Source: Neocallimastix lanati (nom. inval.) (lineage: Eukaryota; Neocallimastigomycota; Neocallimastigomycetes; Neocallimastigales; Neocallimastigaceae). From it: DNA of 62,000 bases. Shown here piece after piece: positions 46,543 to 59,361 of the stretch. The notes beneath the pieces were generated by a model that saw nothing but the letters and a program-made list of their open reading frames with translations, did not search any database and had not been told where the DNA came from. How positions within the stretch are numbered: the stretch's first letter is position 1; each line of letters begins with the position of its first letter. The position numbers and the translations under genes are program-made. The DNA is taken from the NCBI GenBank assembly GCA_016946835.1, contig JACVTC010000188.1, forward strand, positions 1 through 62,000, in the 5' to 3' direction.

Positions 46543-47960
46543 CATTGTATCTTTGTTTAAAAAAATGGAATTAAAAATATTATTTTAATTTTATTTTTAT
46601 ATTTTTTAAATTTATTTCTTTTCATATTAAATTTTTTTATTACTAAAAAGGATATAAAAAAATATAATAATAAAAATATATAAATATTTTTAAATATCAA
46701 TACAATTAAGAAATAAAAATAATTAAAAAAAATGGAATTAAAAATATTATTTTTATATTTTTTTAAATTTATTTCTTTAATATAAAAATTTTTTTATAAT
46801 AAAACAGATATAAAAAAAATATAATAATAAAAAAATATAAATATTTTTAAATATCAATGCAATTAAGAAATAAGAATAATTATAATATAAATTACTAATG
46901 AAATTACTATATATATTTTTGAAAAAAAAAAAATATATATATATATATATATGTCTACTTAAATAATTATAAATATATATTTATTAATACTAAAATAAAT
47001 TATTAATAACTAGAAAATAATTTTCTACTAATACTTTTTGAATTAATATACATACTGGTAAAATACAAAATTATACTTCTTTGGCCTTAATATTCTATAA
47101 TAATATATCAATTGTAAATAAATTTCTAATATTTTATATTTAATAAAAATGATAATATTTTTTTATAATTATTATTTTTATTTGCTATTATAGTATTAAA
47201 CATATTTATAATTAATTAATCAATAGGGGGAAATTAGAAATAATTAATTATTAAATAGATATCTATTATACTACTATTCAATTTTTATTTAATATTAAAA
47301 ATAACAATAAAAATAAAAATAAAAATAAAAATAAAAGAATAATTTACTCCAAAATAATTAATAAAGTACTTCCATTAAATGATAAATATATTAGCAATAG
47401 ATTAATGTATATTGGGATATCACAAAATTGTTCAACTTTATTATTTTATTTTATTAATTATGTAATTTAAAATTATTTTTATTCAATATTTAATTTCTCT
47501 CTATTAGAGTAGTAGTTATTATTGATGGATTGATTATAATTTCATCTATTTCTACAACGTAAACTTCTTTTAAAAATTAATCTTTTATTAAGAAGTCTTT
47601 TTGTTGAGAAGTAAAGTTAAAAAAAAGAGAAAAAAGATATTTCTAATTCTTTGAAATATTATTTATTTTAATAATAGTATTTCATCTTAAATATTTTTTG
47701 GACATAAAGAAAAAATGTAAAAATACTTATTGGTTGAAATAATTAATTATGTCCATTTATTTTATTGTAGTGCACATATATCAGTTTGTGTGGCGCATGA
47801 TTGAAGAAAAAGATTTTTAATTAAGAGACATACACTACACAAAATTAATTATTTATTTGTTAATTTTAAATTATTTTAGAATAGTTATTATTAATATAAA
47901 ATTCTCATTTTTTCTTTAATATTAATTATCCTCTCTTTTATTACATTATTCATAAATTAT
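46451..47960. other. Gene-less relic of a fifth TLDc-type block
   Basis: 46560-46900 has two tandem copies of the upstream-flank segment (AATGGAATTAAAAATATTAT). 46900-47345 continues collinear with that flank (GATATCTATTATACTACTAT near 47257). No TLDc coding sequence adjoins. Near 47766-47839 TGTAGTG and CACTACA bound 74 bp. Confidence 0.45.
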
Positions 47961-48545
47961 TAAATATTCATACTTTATTATTTATAATTTATTATTTATT
48001 ATTTATTATTTATTATTTATTATTTATTATTTATTATTTATTATTTATTATTTATTATTCAATTATTTATTATTCGATTATTTATTATTTATTATTTATT
48101 AATTACTATTTATTAATAAATACTCTTTTATTATTTATTATTTATTATTTATTATTTATTATTTATTAATAAATACTCTTTTATTGTTATTATTTATTAT
48201 TTATTATTCAATTATTTATTATTCGATTATTTATTATTTATTATTTATTAATTACTATTTATTAATAAATACTCTTTTATTATTTATTATTTATTATTTA
48301 TTAATTACTATTTATTAATAAATACTCTTTTATTATTTATTAGTTATTATTTATTATTTATTAATAAATTCTCTTTTATAATTTGTTAGTTATTATTTAT
48401 TATTTATTATTCAATTATTTATTATTTATTATTTATTATTTATTATTTATTATTTATTATTTATTATTTATTATTTATTAATAAATACTCTTTTATTGTT
48501 ATTATTTATTATTTATTATTTAATTATTTATTATTCAATTATTTG
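47961..48545. repeat. TTTATTA heptamer array with AATAAATACTC modules
   Basis: Heptamers alternate with at least five TTAATAAATACTCTTTTAT modules (near 48112, 48168, 48260, 48317 and 48480). Confidence 0.85.
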
Positions 48546-48740
48546 TTTACCCTTTTTTTTAAAAAAAAAAAAAAAAAAGTTTGAACACAATCTTTATTAT
48601 ATACATTATTTAATAATTATTTAATATTAAATTAATAATATAAAAAAGAAAAAATATTTTTTAAAAAGAAATTTAATTTCGATTTATGAATGAATGATAA
48701 AAAAAAAAAAAAAAAAAATTTAAAAAATTTTTTATTAATT

Positions 48741-48773
<33 letters not shown>

Positions 48774-49317
48774 CATTATTATTTTTTTTTATATATATAA
48801 AAGAATATGAAAAGTAATAATAAATAAGGTTTTAATATATTTAATATATCTATAAAAATCTTAAAATTTTTTTAATTATTTTGCCGTTCCTTCTTTTCAA
48901 AAATAAAAATGACACATTCAACCAAGTAAAATAAATGAATGATTGGGTTGACAAAAAAAAAATATAATATATATCCATAATATAATTAAATAGAGTATAT
49001 TTCAATAAGAAAATAATAAATAATATATAGAAGATAGTGGATTATATATATAAGTATTAAAAAGTTTTAATAATAATTAATACTAAAACTTTCTATTTAA
49101 TAAATTTATTTTTTTTTATTTATTTATATTAATTAAAAATTAATTAATAATTATATTAAAGTATATTATGAATAAACTAATCGTATAATTAAAAAAATAT
49201 ATATAAATAGATAAAATGAACAGAATTTTTAAGCGTCACCATTTAAAAAAAAAAAAAAAAAAAATTATAAATAAAAAATATTTATAAAAAAAATTTAAAA
49301 TAAAAAAAATTCAAAAA
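48546..49317. other. AT-rich upstream region of the six-cysteine gene
   Basis: A/T homopolymers and mixed AT words; no gene or clear promoter element seen. Confidence 0.5.
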
Positions 49318-49794
49318 ATGAAATTCTTCAATTACTTATGCTGCTTTGTTATGGCTTTTGCCCTTCAATGGAACATTGCTTCTGCTGGTAACTTATACTT
49401 TGCTAAGGGTACCAAATTAAATTTCAGTAGCTGTAATGGTGAAAAGACTGAAGCTTACAACTGTTTATACAATGATTCTGATAATCATGTCAAATGTATG
49501 TACTACAGACAAGATGAAGATGTTTATCACATTGAAATCCCAATTACCAATGTTGTCGGTCTTGAAAACTGCTACATGAGAGGATGGTCTCAATTCAGTA
49601 AGACTGTTTTATCCAAATATGATGAAGCCACTAATGAATGGTATGAAATTGACAACCTTTTCAACAGAGAATGTGGTGTTACTGCTGGTAATAACAAATA
49701 CGAAGGTGGTAAGCAACGTTTTGATGTATGGACTCCAGATAACTGTCACTTCTCCTTAGATTATGATGTTGCTTCTACTTTATATTCTTACTAG
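49318..49794 (+). CDS. Secreted six-cysteine protein, copy 1
   Basis: The 158-residue protein has a signal peptide (about 1-23, cleavage near ASA-G). The mature part of about 135 residues has six cysteines at 39, 49, 60, 85, 119 and 143, consistent with three disulfides. It is rich in aromatic residues (YYRQDEDVY, RGWSQF, WYEIDN, FDVWTP) and ends LYSY. No TM or GPI signal, so it should be released. I do not recognise the family. The codon pattern is far less AT-biased than the flanks, suggesting good expression. Its paralog lies 5.5 kb downstream on the same strand. Confidence 0.85.
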   Translation: MKFFNYLCCFVMAFALQWNIASAGNLYFAKGTKLNFSSCNGEKTEAYNCLYNDSDNHVKCMYYRQDEDVYHIEIPITNVVGLENCYMRGWSQFSKTVLSKYDEATNEWYEIDNLFNRECGVTAGNNKYEGGKQRFDVWTPDNCHFSLDYDVASTLYSY

Positions 49795-49993
49795 ATTGAT
49801 TTTTAAACAATGAACAATGTTTAAAAAAGTTATTTTTTATTTAAATAAATAAATAAAAATGATTATAATAAAAGAAAAAAAAGAAAAACAATAATTATAA
49901 TAGAAAGATATGTAAAAAAAAAAAAGTAGTTTAAGAAAAATATAGTATCTTACTAAAAAAAAAAAGTTTTATTTATTAGAAAATATCCAAATG

Positions 49994-50036
<43 letters not shown>

Positions 50037-50761
50037 CATTTATAATTTATAGAGAATTTATATATATATATATTTATTTAAAAAATAATCAAATAAATTA
50101 TTAATAAAATTTACATTAAAAAGAAAATTTATATATTTATTTTAATATTAATATTAATATTACTTATTGTTTATTTTTATTATGAGTGTAAATTCATTAA
50201 AATTTTTTCAATATTATAAATCATTACTATCTATTAAAATATAAGAAATATTATCACGTAAAAACAATAATTAAATTTTAATATTAAAAATATTTTATAT
50301 TGCTTTAATAATTATAGAAATAAATATTATTTCTTTTAGGCTTATTAATATTTAAGACCATGATCTTTCTGAGATAAAAATAATTTAATATACTAAAATA
50401 AACAAAAAAAAAAAAAATAAAAAAAAAAAAAGAAACTAACTCAACTATGCGTGTTTAAAACATGGCCTTCAACTAATATAAAAATTTTTTTTTTTTTATT
50501 TTTTAATATATTTGATATAGATATAGATATATATTAATAATCTCTAATCATATACTTTTTAATTATGATTAGTCAAATTTGTATTCATTAAAAAATAAAA
50601 ATAAAAAAAAAAATTACTAGAATAAGAAATATTCAATTTATTAAATAAAATATAAAAATTTAATAATATATATAATTATATAATTAAATAACTAAAAAAA
50701 AAAAAAAAAAAGTATTATGTATTTCATAATATGTTATACATATTTGAAACACTATTCTAAT
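49795..50761. other. AT-rich intergenic, no gene seen
   Basis: Homopolymers and AT words only. Confidence 0.5.
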
Positions 50762-51600
50762 TTATATTATTATTTATTATTTATTATTTATTATTTATTA
50801 TTTATTATTTATTATTTATTATTTATTATTTATTATTTATTATTTATTATTTATTATTTATTATTTATTATTTATTATTCAATTATTAATTATTAATAAA
50901 TACTATTTTTATTATTTATTATTTATTATTATATTTATTATTTATTATTTATTATTTATTATTTATTATTCAATTATTCAATTATTAATTATTTATTATT
51001 TATTATTCATTATTCATTATTCAATTATTCAATTGTTTAATTATTTATTATTTATTATTTATTATTTATTATTTATTATTTATTATTTATTATTTATTAT
51101 TTATTATTTATTATTTATTATTTATTATTTATTATTTATTATTTATTATTTATTATTCAATTATTAATTATTAATAAATACTATTTTTATTATTTATTAT
51201 TTATTATTATATTTATTATTTATTATTTATTATTTATTATTTATTATTCAATTATTCAATTATTAATTATTTATTATTTATTATTCATTATTCATTATTC
51301 AATTATTCAATTGTTTAATTATTTATTATTTATTATTTATTATTTATTATTTATTATTTATTATTTATTATTTATTATTTATTATTTATTATTTATTATT
51401 TATTATTTATTATTTATTATTTATTATTTATTATTTATTATTTATTATTTATTATTCAATTGTTTAATTATTTATTATTTATTATTTATTATTTATTATT
51501 TATTATTTATTATTTATTATTTATTATTTATTATTTATTATTTATTATTTATATTTATTATTTATTATTCAATTATTTAATTATTTATTATTTATTTTAT
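50762..51600. repeat. TTTATTA heptamer array with 278-bp higher-order duplication
   Basis: The block beginning CAATTATTAATTATTAATAA at 50880 recurs at 51158 and continues in parallel through AATTGTTTAATT. ORFs here only encode repeated LLFIIYY. Confidence 0.85.
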
Positions 51601-53299
51601 TTAAATTGTAGGTACCAAAAAAAAACCTATGAAGTAAGCTTTTTTTTTAAAAAAAAATTTTTTTTTATTTATTATATTTTTTATATTTATTTTATTAACA
51701 AAAATAATTTTCTATTAAAAAAAATATAATTGATAAAGTGGTAAAGAAAAATAAAAATTAAAAAAAATAAAAATAAAAATAAAAAATGAAATAAAAAATA
51801 TTAAATTAAAATAAATTAAAATAAATTAAATTAAATAAAAAAAAATAAAAAATTAAAAAATAATAAAAAAAAAAGGAGTAAAATATAAAAAAATTTTTTT
51901 ATTTTTTCTTTTTTTTAATCAATCCTTATTAAATTTTGTCAAAATTTTATGAACAATAGCAATAGAATAATTATAATTATAAATAGAAAAAAAGTGGAGT
52001 TCTTTTTATTTATTTATTTATTTATTTACTTTCAACATTATTATATATTAATTTTTTTGAATAACAAAAAAATGAAGATAAAAAAAAGTTTTTATTTTAA
52101 ATATAAAGCTTTATTTAATTGTAGCAAATGTTTGTGGTCATTTATTTCAATTTTTATTTATTATTAATAAAATTTAAAAATAATGATATTATTAAACCAA
52201 AGAGTTTCATTAGTTACAGAATCAGAATAGCAAGATAGAATGTTACAGAATATGAAAGTATAAGCAGAATATTTTATAAACGGTAATAATTTGTTTAATA
52301 ACAAAAAAATTAATTTAAAAAATCTACAAATAAAAAAAAATTAAAAAAAAAAATTAAAAAAAAAAAAAAAAGATTATCCATTTATGAAATTAATTATTGA
52401 TTTTATGTAACACAAAATTTAAAAATAAATAAATAAATAAATTTTTTTTTAATTTTTAATAATCTAAAATGAAATGAAATAACCAGTTAAGGTTGCACAA
52501 AGTAATTTAAATATATTAATTTAATATAGAAATAAAAGCTAAAAAAAAGAAAATAAAAAAAAGGAAATTGTGGAAAAGAGACATAAGGAAAGGCTTAAAA
52601 AAAAGGATTAAAAAATTTTAAAAGAATTCAAAAATGAAAAAAAAAAAAAAATTAAATTATTAATTTCTAATAAAATTTTAATTTTATTTTTAAAATTTTT
52701 TTTTATATTATTAATAAATAATTAAATAGAGATATACATCCTAAAAAAATAAATATAATTTTAGCATTTTATTTGAAAAATTAAAAAGTCTAAAAAATGA
52801 AATAAGAAAATTATTTATTATAAGAATATAATACATATTTATTAATCCTTATTAATTATTTTCTATTATTATTATTTTTTTATATATATTATATAAATTA
52901 ATTACAATATATGACTTAACACAATTATTAAGTTATATATTATTCTTTAGTTAATTGTTTAAATATGTAAAATATTAAACATAGGAAATATTTTAGAAAA
53001 AGGAAGAAAATATATCTCCTTTAAATAAATTTAAAAGAAAAAAAATTGCCATTAAATATAAAGTAATTTTTAAAATAGGATAATTGTAAATTTAAAGGGT
53101 ATTCTTTATTTTTTTTTATTCTCTGAAAGAGATATTAATTTGAATAAGTTCACTGAAACTAGAAAGAAAGCGTAAAAAAAAAAAAAAATTCATAGTTGAA
53201 TATTTTCTTATTATTAATTTATATAATAAAAAATTCATTTTTAATATTGTTTAAATTAATATCAATTATTAGCAGCTTTATTTCATAATGTTATTCTAT
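51601..53299. other. AT-rich intergenic with one exon-like minus-strand frame
   Basis: On the minus strand 52164-52311 one frame reads KLLPFIKYSAYTFIFCNILS and then CYSDSVTNETLWFNN before TAA. It is preceded by TTTATTTGTAG, which could be a splice acceptor. Composition is better than background, but no partner exon or family was recognised. Otherwise A-rich. Confidence 0.3.
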
Positions 53300-53890
53300 T
53301 CATTTATTATTAATTATTTATTATTCAATTAATTATAATTTATTATTTAATTATTGAATTATTTATTATTTATTATTTATTATTTATTAATAAATACTCT
53401 TTTTTATTATTTATTATTTATTATTTATTATTTATTATTTATTATTCAATTATTATTTATTATTTATTAATAAATACTCTTCTTATTATTTATTATTTAT
53501 TATTTATTAATAAATACTCTTTTTATTTTTTATTATTTATTATTTATTAATAAATACTCTTTATTTATTTTTTATTATTTATTATTTATTAATAAATACT
53601 CTTTATTTATTTTTTATTATTTATTATTTATTAATAAATACTCTTTATTTATTTTTTATTATTTATTATTTATTATTTATTATTTATTATTTATTATTTA
53701 TTATTCAATTATTATTTATTATTTATTAATAAATACTCTTTTTATTATTTAATTATTTATTAATAAATACTCTTTTTATTATTTAATTATTTATTAATAA
53801 ATGCTCTTTTTATTATTATTCAATTATTTATTATTTATTATTCAATTATTTATTATTTATTATTTTAATTATTATTTATTATTTATTATG
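53300..53890. repeat. TTTATTA heptamer array with AATAAATACTC modules
   Basis: At least eight TTAATAAATACTCTTT modules are spaced through the array. Several are 35-45 bp apart between 53500 and 53660, forming a short tandem higher-order unit. Confidence 0.85.
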
Positions 53891-53972
53891 TATTATTAAT
53901 ATTTAATATATATATATATAATATTAATGTAATAGTCATATATTAAAAAAAAAAGTTTGACATATGTTTTTA

Positions 53973-54007
<35 letters not shown>

Positions 54008-54374
54008 TTAATGTTGAATAATTTATTAATTATAATTAATATCAATAATAATATAATTAGTCATTTAGGTAAATGTAAGTAATAATGATTAAAAATGATT
54101 TCAAATTTCTTTATCATTTAGTTAAATTGATATTAACTTTTAAATGTAAAAGTTTTATTTTTATTATTTAATAAAAAGTTTTATAATAGCTTACATATAA
54201 TTATAAAAAGTATTAGTCTGTAACTACAGTAAATGTCTTATTCACATTTCAATTTTTTATTGACTTTTACTTTTAACTTTTTATTTTTATATTAATTATA
54301 ATTATTAATTTTATTTTATTATAAAATAATATATTATTTTATGTAATTTATGTAACCATCCACCAATTTTTAAT

Positions 54375-54413
<39 letters not shown>

Positions 54414-54701
54414 TTTTATTTTATTTTATTTTATTTTATAATTTTCTTTTTTCTAAAATAGATTAAATGGAAAAGTTGATCATCTTTTAAACAATAGCAA
54501 AAATTTTATTTAATAATATAAAAATTAATTTTTTTTTTTTTTTAAAAAAAAAATATAAAAAAAAATTATTTATTTATTTATTTATTTACTTATTTATTTA
54601 TTTACTTATTTATTTATTTATTTATTAAATAATATTATTAATAAAAAACTTAATAATTAAAATAATTTACTTTTATCTATGAAAATTTTTGAAACTTAAT
54701 G

Positions 54702-54745
<44 letters not shown>

Positions 54746-54852
54746 TATAAATTAACAATAATTTTCTTTTTTTTTTAAAAAAAAATATATATATATAATA
54801 TTAGTATTTAAATTATACATTCAAAAATAAATAATAATAATAATAATTAAAA
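53891..54852. other. AT-rich upstream region of six-cysteine copy 2
   Basis: TTTA runs at 54370-54410 and 54568-54625 and an A-tract at 54712-54742. No gene seen. Confidence 0.5.
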
Positions 54853-55314
54853 ATGAAATTCTTCAACTTTTTATGCTGTACTGCTATGGCTTTTGCTACC
54901 GCTTCTGCCAATTTATACTTTGCTAAGGATACCAAATTAAATTTCAGTAGCTGTAATGGTGAAAAAACTGAAGCTTACAACTGTTTATACAATGATTCTG
55001 ATAATCATGTCAAATGTATGTACTACAGACAAGATGAAGATGTTTATCACATTGAAATCCCAATTACCAATGTTATCGGTCTTGAAAACTGCAACATGAG
55101 AGGATGGTCTCAATTCAATAAGTCTGTTTTATCCAAATATGATGAAGCCACTAATGAATGGTATGAAACTGATAACCTTTTCAACAGAGAATGTGGTGTT
55201 ACCGCTGGTGCTAACAAATACGAAGGTGGTAAGCAACGTTTCGACGTCTGGACTCCACAAGACTGTCACTTCGCTTTAGAATACGACACTGCTTACACTC
55301 TTTACTCTTATTAA
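54853..55314 (+). CDS. Secreted six-cysteine protein, copy 2
   Basis: The 153-residue protein has a shorter signal peptide (about 1-19). Its mature part aligns without gaps to copy 1 and keeps all six cysteines (34, 44, 55, 80, 114, 138). Differences concentrate in the signal peptide and in the last 30 residues (HFALEYDTAYTLYSY here, HFSLDYDVASTLYSY there). Residues around the middle (NFSSCNGEKTEAYNC onward) are identical. Function unknown. Confidence 0.85.
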   Translation: MKFFNFLCCTAMAFATASANLYFAKDTKLNFSSCNGEKTEAYNCLYNDSDNHVKCMYYRQDEDVYHIEIPITNVIGLENCNMRGWSQFNKSVLSKYDEATNEWYETDNLFNRECGVTAGANKYEGGKQRFDVWTPQDCHFALEYDTAYTLYSY

Positions 55315-55911
55315 TTTAATTTTAGATAAAAATAGTAATAATATAAAATGAAATAGTAATTCTTATTTAAAAATTATTTTTGAGAAATTTATAATATATT
55401 TATTTAATAAAATTAAATATAGAAAATTAGAAAATAAGATAATAAAAAAAAAAATATTTTAAAAGTTAATAATCAAAATAGAATGTTCTGAGATAAAAAA
55501 AAGAAAAAAATAGAAAAAATAAAAAAATAAAAAAATAAAAAAATTAAAAATAAAAATAAAAAAATAAAAATTGATTTTTTTTTTTTTTTTAAAAAATGTT
55601 GTGTGTATATCAAAAGGGGAAATTTTTTCACTTCTCGATATAAATATAATAAAATAATAATGTTTCGATGTAGATATATATATTAGAATTATTATATTTT
55701 ATATTTGATATTTAATTATCTATATTGATTTTTATATATTCATTATAAAAATCACCACTATTTTATTACTTATTTTTCTTTTATTGGTATATTTATTTAT
55801 TATTTAATATATTTAATTTCTTAATTTTAGTTTATTTTATTTTTATTAATAATTTACGTACTTCATAATACTACACTATTTGATTTTGTTTTATTTTATC
55901 TTGTTTTTTTT
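55315..55911. other. AT-rich intergenic, no gene seen
   Basis: 3' flank of the six-cysteine gene followed by AT-rich DNA. Confidence 0.5.
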
Positions 55912-56967
55912 TTTTATATTTATTATATTTTATATAAGGTATAAATATGAAATATTAATGATATAAATGAAGGTAATACCATAAATAGTATTAAATCCCA
56001 TAAATTTATTAAATTTATTATTATTATTATAAAATGTATTGATATAATTATATATTTATTTTATAATAATATTTAACAAATTTAATATGGATTGATTTAA
56101 GCATCTTATATTTATATACAATACTTATTAATATATATAATAAAAAATATATATATATATATATATATTTATTTTAACTTTATAATTAATTAAAATTTCA
56201 TTAATAAAAACAAATAAAAATAATTATTATAAAAAAAAAAAAACTAAACATATAAATTTTAAAATTATTTAATAATTATATATATATATGAATTATTAAA
56301 AATAAATAAAATAAAAAGTAAAATTTATATTGCTCATGGCGGGGGTCGAACCCGCGATCTTCGCGTTGCATAAGAGGTACTCCCTTATAAGCACGACGCC
56401 TTAAACCTCTAGGCTACACGAGCTGCTTGAAAAATCAAAAAATTATAATGAAATAATAAATCAATACTTTGTAAATTTAATCATACTAACCTAATCCAAT
56501 GATTATTCTATTTATTAAATAGATACCCAACCGTAAACTTTAAATAAAATTATATTGAACTCTTCTACAAAATTATACTTTTAGGAAAAATTATAATAAA
56601 ATTTTATCTTAATTAAAATTTAATTTAAAAAGTATCTCGATAGCAACTTAAAATTGAAAAGCTTTGTCATAATAAATCTATATTACAAATTATACTTAAA
56701 TTGTAGCCATAAGTCTATTTTATTGATTCTAGTTATTTCTCTAAAATAAAACTTTAATAATAATAGAAATAAATAACAGATAAAATAATAAACAAAATTA
56801 TAAATAAACTAGCAACAATTATTAATAACAATATTTTATTAATAATATTCTAAAATATAATATAATAAATATATTCTTTTTTCAAATATTATCAATTCGT
56901 TAATTAATATTTAATGAAAAAAAATATGTTTAGTTCTAATTATTTCTTATATTAAATCATTACTTTA
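55912..56967. repeat. Tandem duplication, unit 1 (with tRNA-Ile)
   Basis: About 1.05 kb recurs at about 57983-59070 in direct orientation. Matches run from ATATAAGGTATAAATATGAA through the tRNA to AGTTCTAATTATT. The two units differ by scattered substitutions and short indels. Confidence 0.85.
56332..56423 (-). tRNA. tRNA-Ile(TAT) with intron, copy 1
   Basis: On the minus strand acceptor GCTCGTG pairs with CATGAGC. The anticodon arm is TCGTG-CTTATAA-CGCGA with anticodon TAT, interrupted after position 37 by a 19-nt intron (between CTTATA and ACGCGA) that can pair with the anticodon loop. The T-arm is GCGGG-TTCGACC-CCCGC. Mature length is 73 nt without CCA. Intron position and anticodon match the usual eukaryotic tRNA-Ile(UAU). 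Confidence 0.93.
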
Positions 56968-57982
56968 ACAATAACTTTCTATATTAAATAAACTTGTAAA
57001 TAAAATTTAAAATAATATTGTAAATATTAAACTTGTAAACAAATGATCTTCTTTTATTTCTTTAAAGTCTTTTTATTTCTTTTTATTTCTTTTTATTTCT
57101 TTTATCATATATAATATAAATTTATATAATTCTTGTGAAAAAAACTAAATAGATGTAAAAATTTTCTTTATTCAATTATTTTTCGTTAATAAATTTTATA
57201 ATTGATATATAAAATTAATTCTTCATATTATTTAAATTAGTATTTATATTTAATTTTGATTTAATAAACATATTTAAATTTTTATTATTAATTTAATATA
57301 AAATTAAATCATTAATAAATAAATAAATAAATAAATAAATAAAAAAATAAAAATTATAATAAATAAAAAATTATAATAAAACAAATTTGTTATAATAAAA
57401 TATTATTAAATTTTTGTATTATTTATACATTTTTCTTTTTATTTTGATATAGTCTATTATCACTTTTAATTCTATATTAGATTAAGATAAAAGACCCTTT
57501 GTATCAATATTGAAACGTTTTATATATATTTAGTTTTAATAGTTAATTTTTATTGTATATATGTTAAAACTTTGGAATAAATATGGCTATAAAGATTAGA
57601 TCAAGATGCCAAATTATAGTAATATATATTAATTTTTTTAATTAATATTTATTTAATATTAATTTTAAAATTCTAATCCCTAAAAATTAATTATTATCCA
57701 ATAATAATTTTATATTAAAATAATTTAATATCTTGACCTAATCGTCAAAACCAAATTGCCTTAAAAGTTTTAACAATAAATATCAAAAATATAACTGAAT
57801 CGAATTCTCAATTTCCGTTAGTTACATTTTAAATAATTAATATTATTGATAAACAATATTTACTTAAATGATTAAAAATTAATATAAATTCTTATTAAAT
57901 AATTCTGAGAATATTAATAAGTAAAATTGTATTTCTATTTAGTTTGAAATTATTTATATATTTTATATTATTTTTATTTTAT
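56968..57982. other. Unique spacer with a fold-back element
   Basis: Within AT-rich DNA, about 57556-57640 and the complement of about 57690-57790 share GTTAAAACTTT ... GATTAG(A/G)TCAAGAT ... AAATTAT. They form an imperfect inverted repeat with a short loop, MITE-like. No gene seen. Confidence 0.45.
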
Positions 57983-59070
57983 TTTATATTTATTATATTT
58001 CATATAAGGTATAAATATGAAATATTAATGATATAAAATGAAGGTAATAACATAAATAGTATTAAATCCCATAAATTTATTAAGTTTATTATTATTATTA
58101 TTACAAAATGTATTGATATAATTATATATTTATTTTATAATAATATTTAACATATTTACTATGGATTTATTTAAGCATCTTATATTTATATACAATACTT
58201 ATTAATATTATATATATATAATAAAAAATATATATATATATACGTATTTTAACTTTATAATTAATTAAAATTTTATTAATAAAAACAAATTAAAATAATT
58301 ATTAAAAAAAAAAAAAAAAAAAAACATATAAATTTTAAAATTATTTAATAATTATATATATATATATATATGAATTATATATAATAAATAAATTAAAAAA
58401 AATAATAAATATAAAACAAAAAGTAAAATTTATTTTGCTCATGGCGGGGGTCGAACCCGCGATCTTCGCGTTGCATAAGAGGTACTCCCTTATAAGCACG
58501 ACGCCTTAAACCTCTAGGCTACACGAGCTGCTTGAAATATCAAAAAATTATAATGAAATAATAAATCAATACTTTGTAAACTTAATCATACTAACCTAAT
58601 CCAATGTTTATTCCATTTATTAAATAGATACCCAACCGTAAACATTAAATAAAATTATATTGAACTCTTCTACAAAATTATACTTTTAGGAAAAATTATA
58701 ATAAAATTTTATCTTAATTAAAATTTAAATTAAAAAGTATCTCGATAGCAACTTAAAATTGAAAAGCTTTGGCATAATAAATCTATATTATAAATTATAC
58801 TTAAATTGTAGCCATAAGTCTATTTTATTGATTTTAGTTATTTCTCTAAAATAAAGCCTTAATAATAATAAAAATAAATAAAAGATAAAATAATAAACAA
58901 AATTATAAATAAACTACAAACAATTATTAATAACAATATTTTATTAATAATATTCTAAAATATAATATAATAAATATGTTCTTTTTTCAAATATTATCAA
59001 TTCGTTAGTTAATATTTAATGTAAAAAAAAATATGGTTAGTTCTAATTATTACTTATATTAAATCATTAT
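57983..59070. repeat. Tandem duplication, unit 2 (with tRNA-Ile)
   Basis: Second copy of 55912-56967. Similarity stops at about 59070, exactly where the copia LTR begins (59074). Confidence 0.85.
58437..58528 (-). tRNA. tRNA-Ile(TAT) with intron, copy 2
   Basis: Identical over all 92 nt, intron included, to the gene at 56332-56423, though flanks differ at scattered sites. The copia LTR lies about 545 bp from its 5' end. Confidence 0.93.
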
Positions 59071-59073
59071 TTT

Positions 59074-59340
59074 TGTTAAATATAACACTTAAATTCAGAA
59101 ATGATATTTATATTTTATTATGTGTTTATTTATTTATTTATTTATTGCTTTTACATTTAGAAAGACCTTATTCATTTAAGAATATGTTATTACATGTTAT
59201 TTATATTTATTTTCTAGTCTAACATTATTGGTAACATTTAACGTTACACTGCATTATATTATCGAATAAAAATATATTTTACACTTAATAATGTAGTATA
59301 ATGTACAATGTAATTAAACACATAACTGTGATATTTATCA
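59074..59340 (-). repeat. 3' LTR of a truncated Ty1/copia element
   Basis: The 267-bp segment has ends TGTTAAATATAACAC and GTGATATTTATCA (TG...CA, partly inverted). It directly follows GGGGGAA (sense strand, 59347-59341), a polypurine tract just past the pol stop. No second LTR is in the window. Confidence 0.75.
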
Positions 59341-59361
59341 TTCCCCCTACATTGGCATTTT

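Noticed and set aside
47766-47839. 74-bp element with TGTAGTG/CACTACA ends
   Set aside because: Seven-base inverted ends alone are weak, and no flanking duplication was found.
51311-51729. ORFs encoding repeated LLFIIYY
   Set aside because: Translation of the TTTATTA heptamer array.
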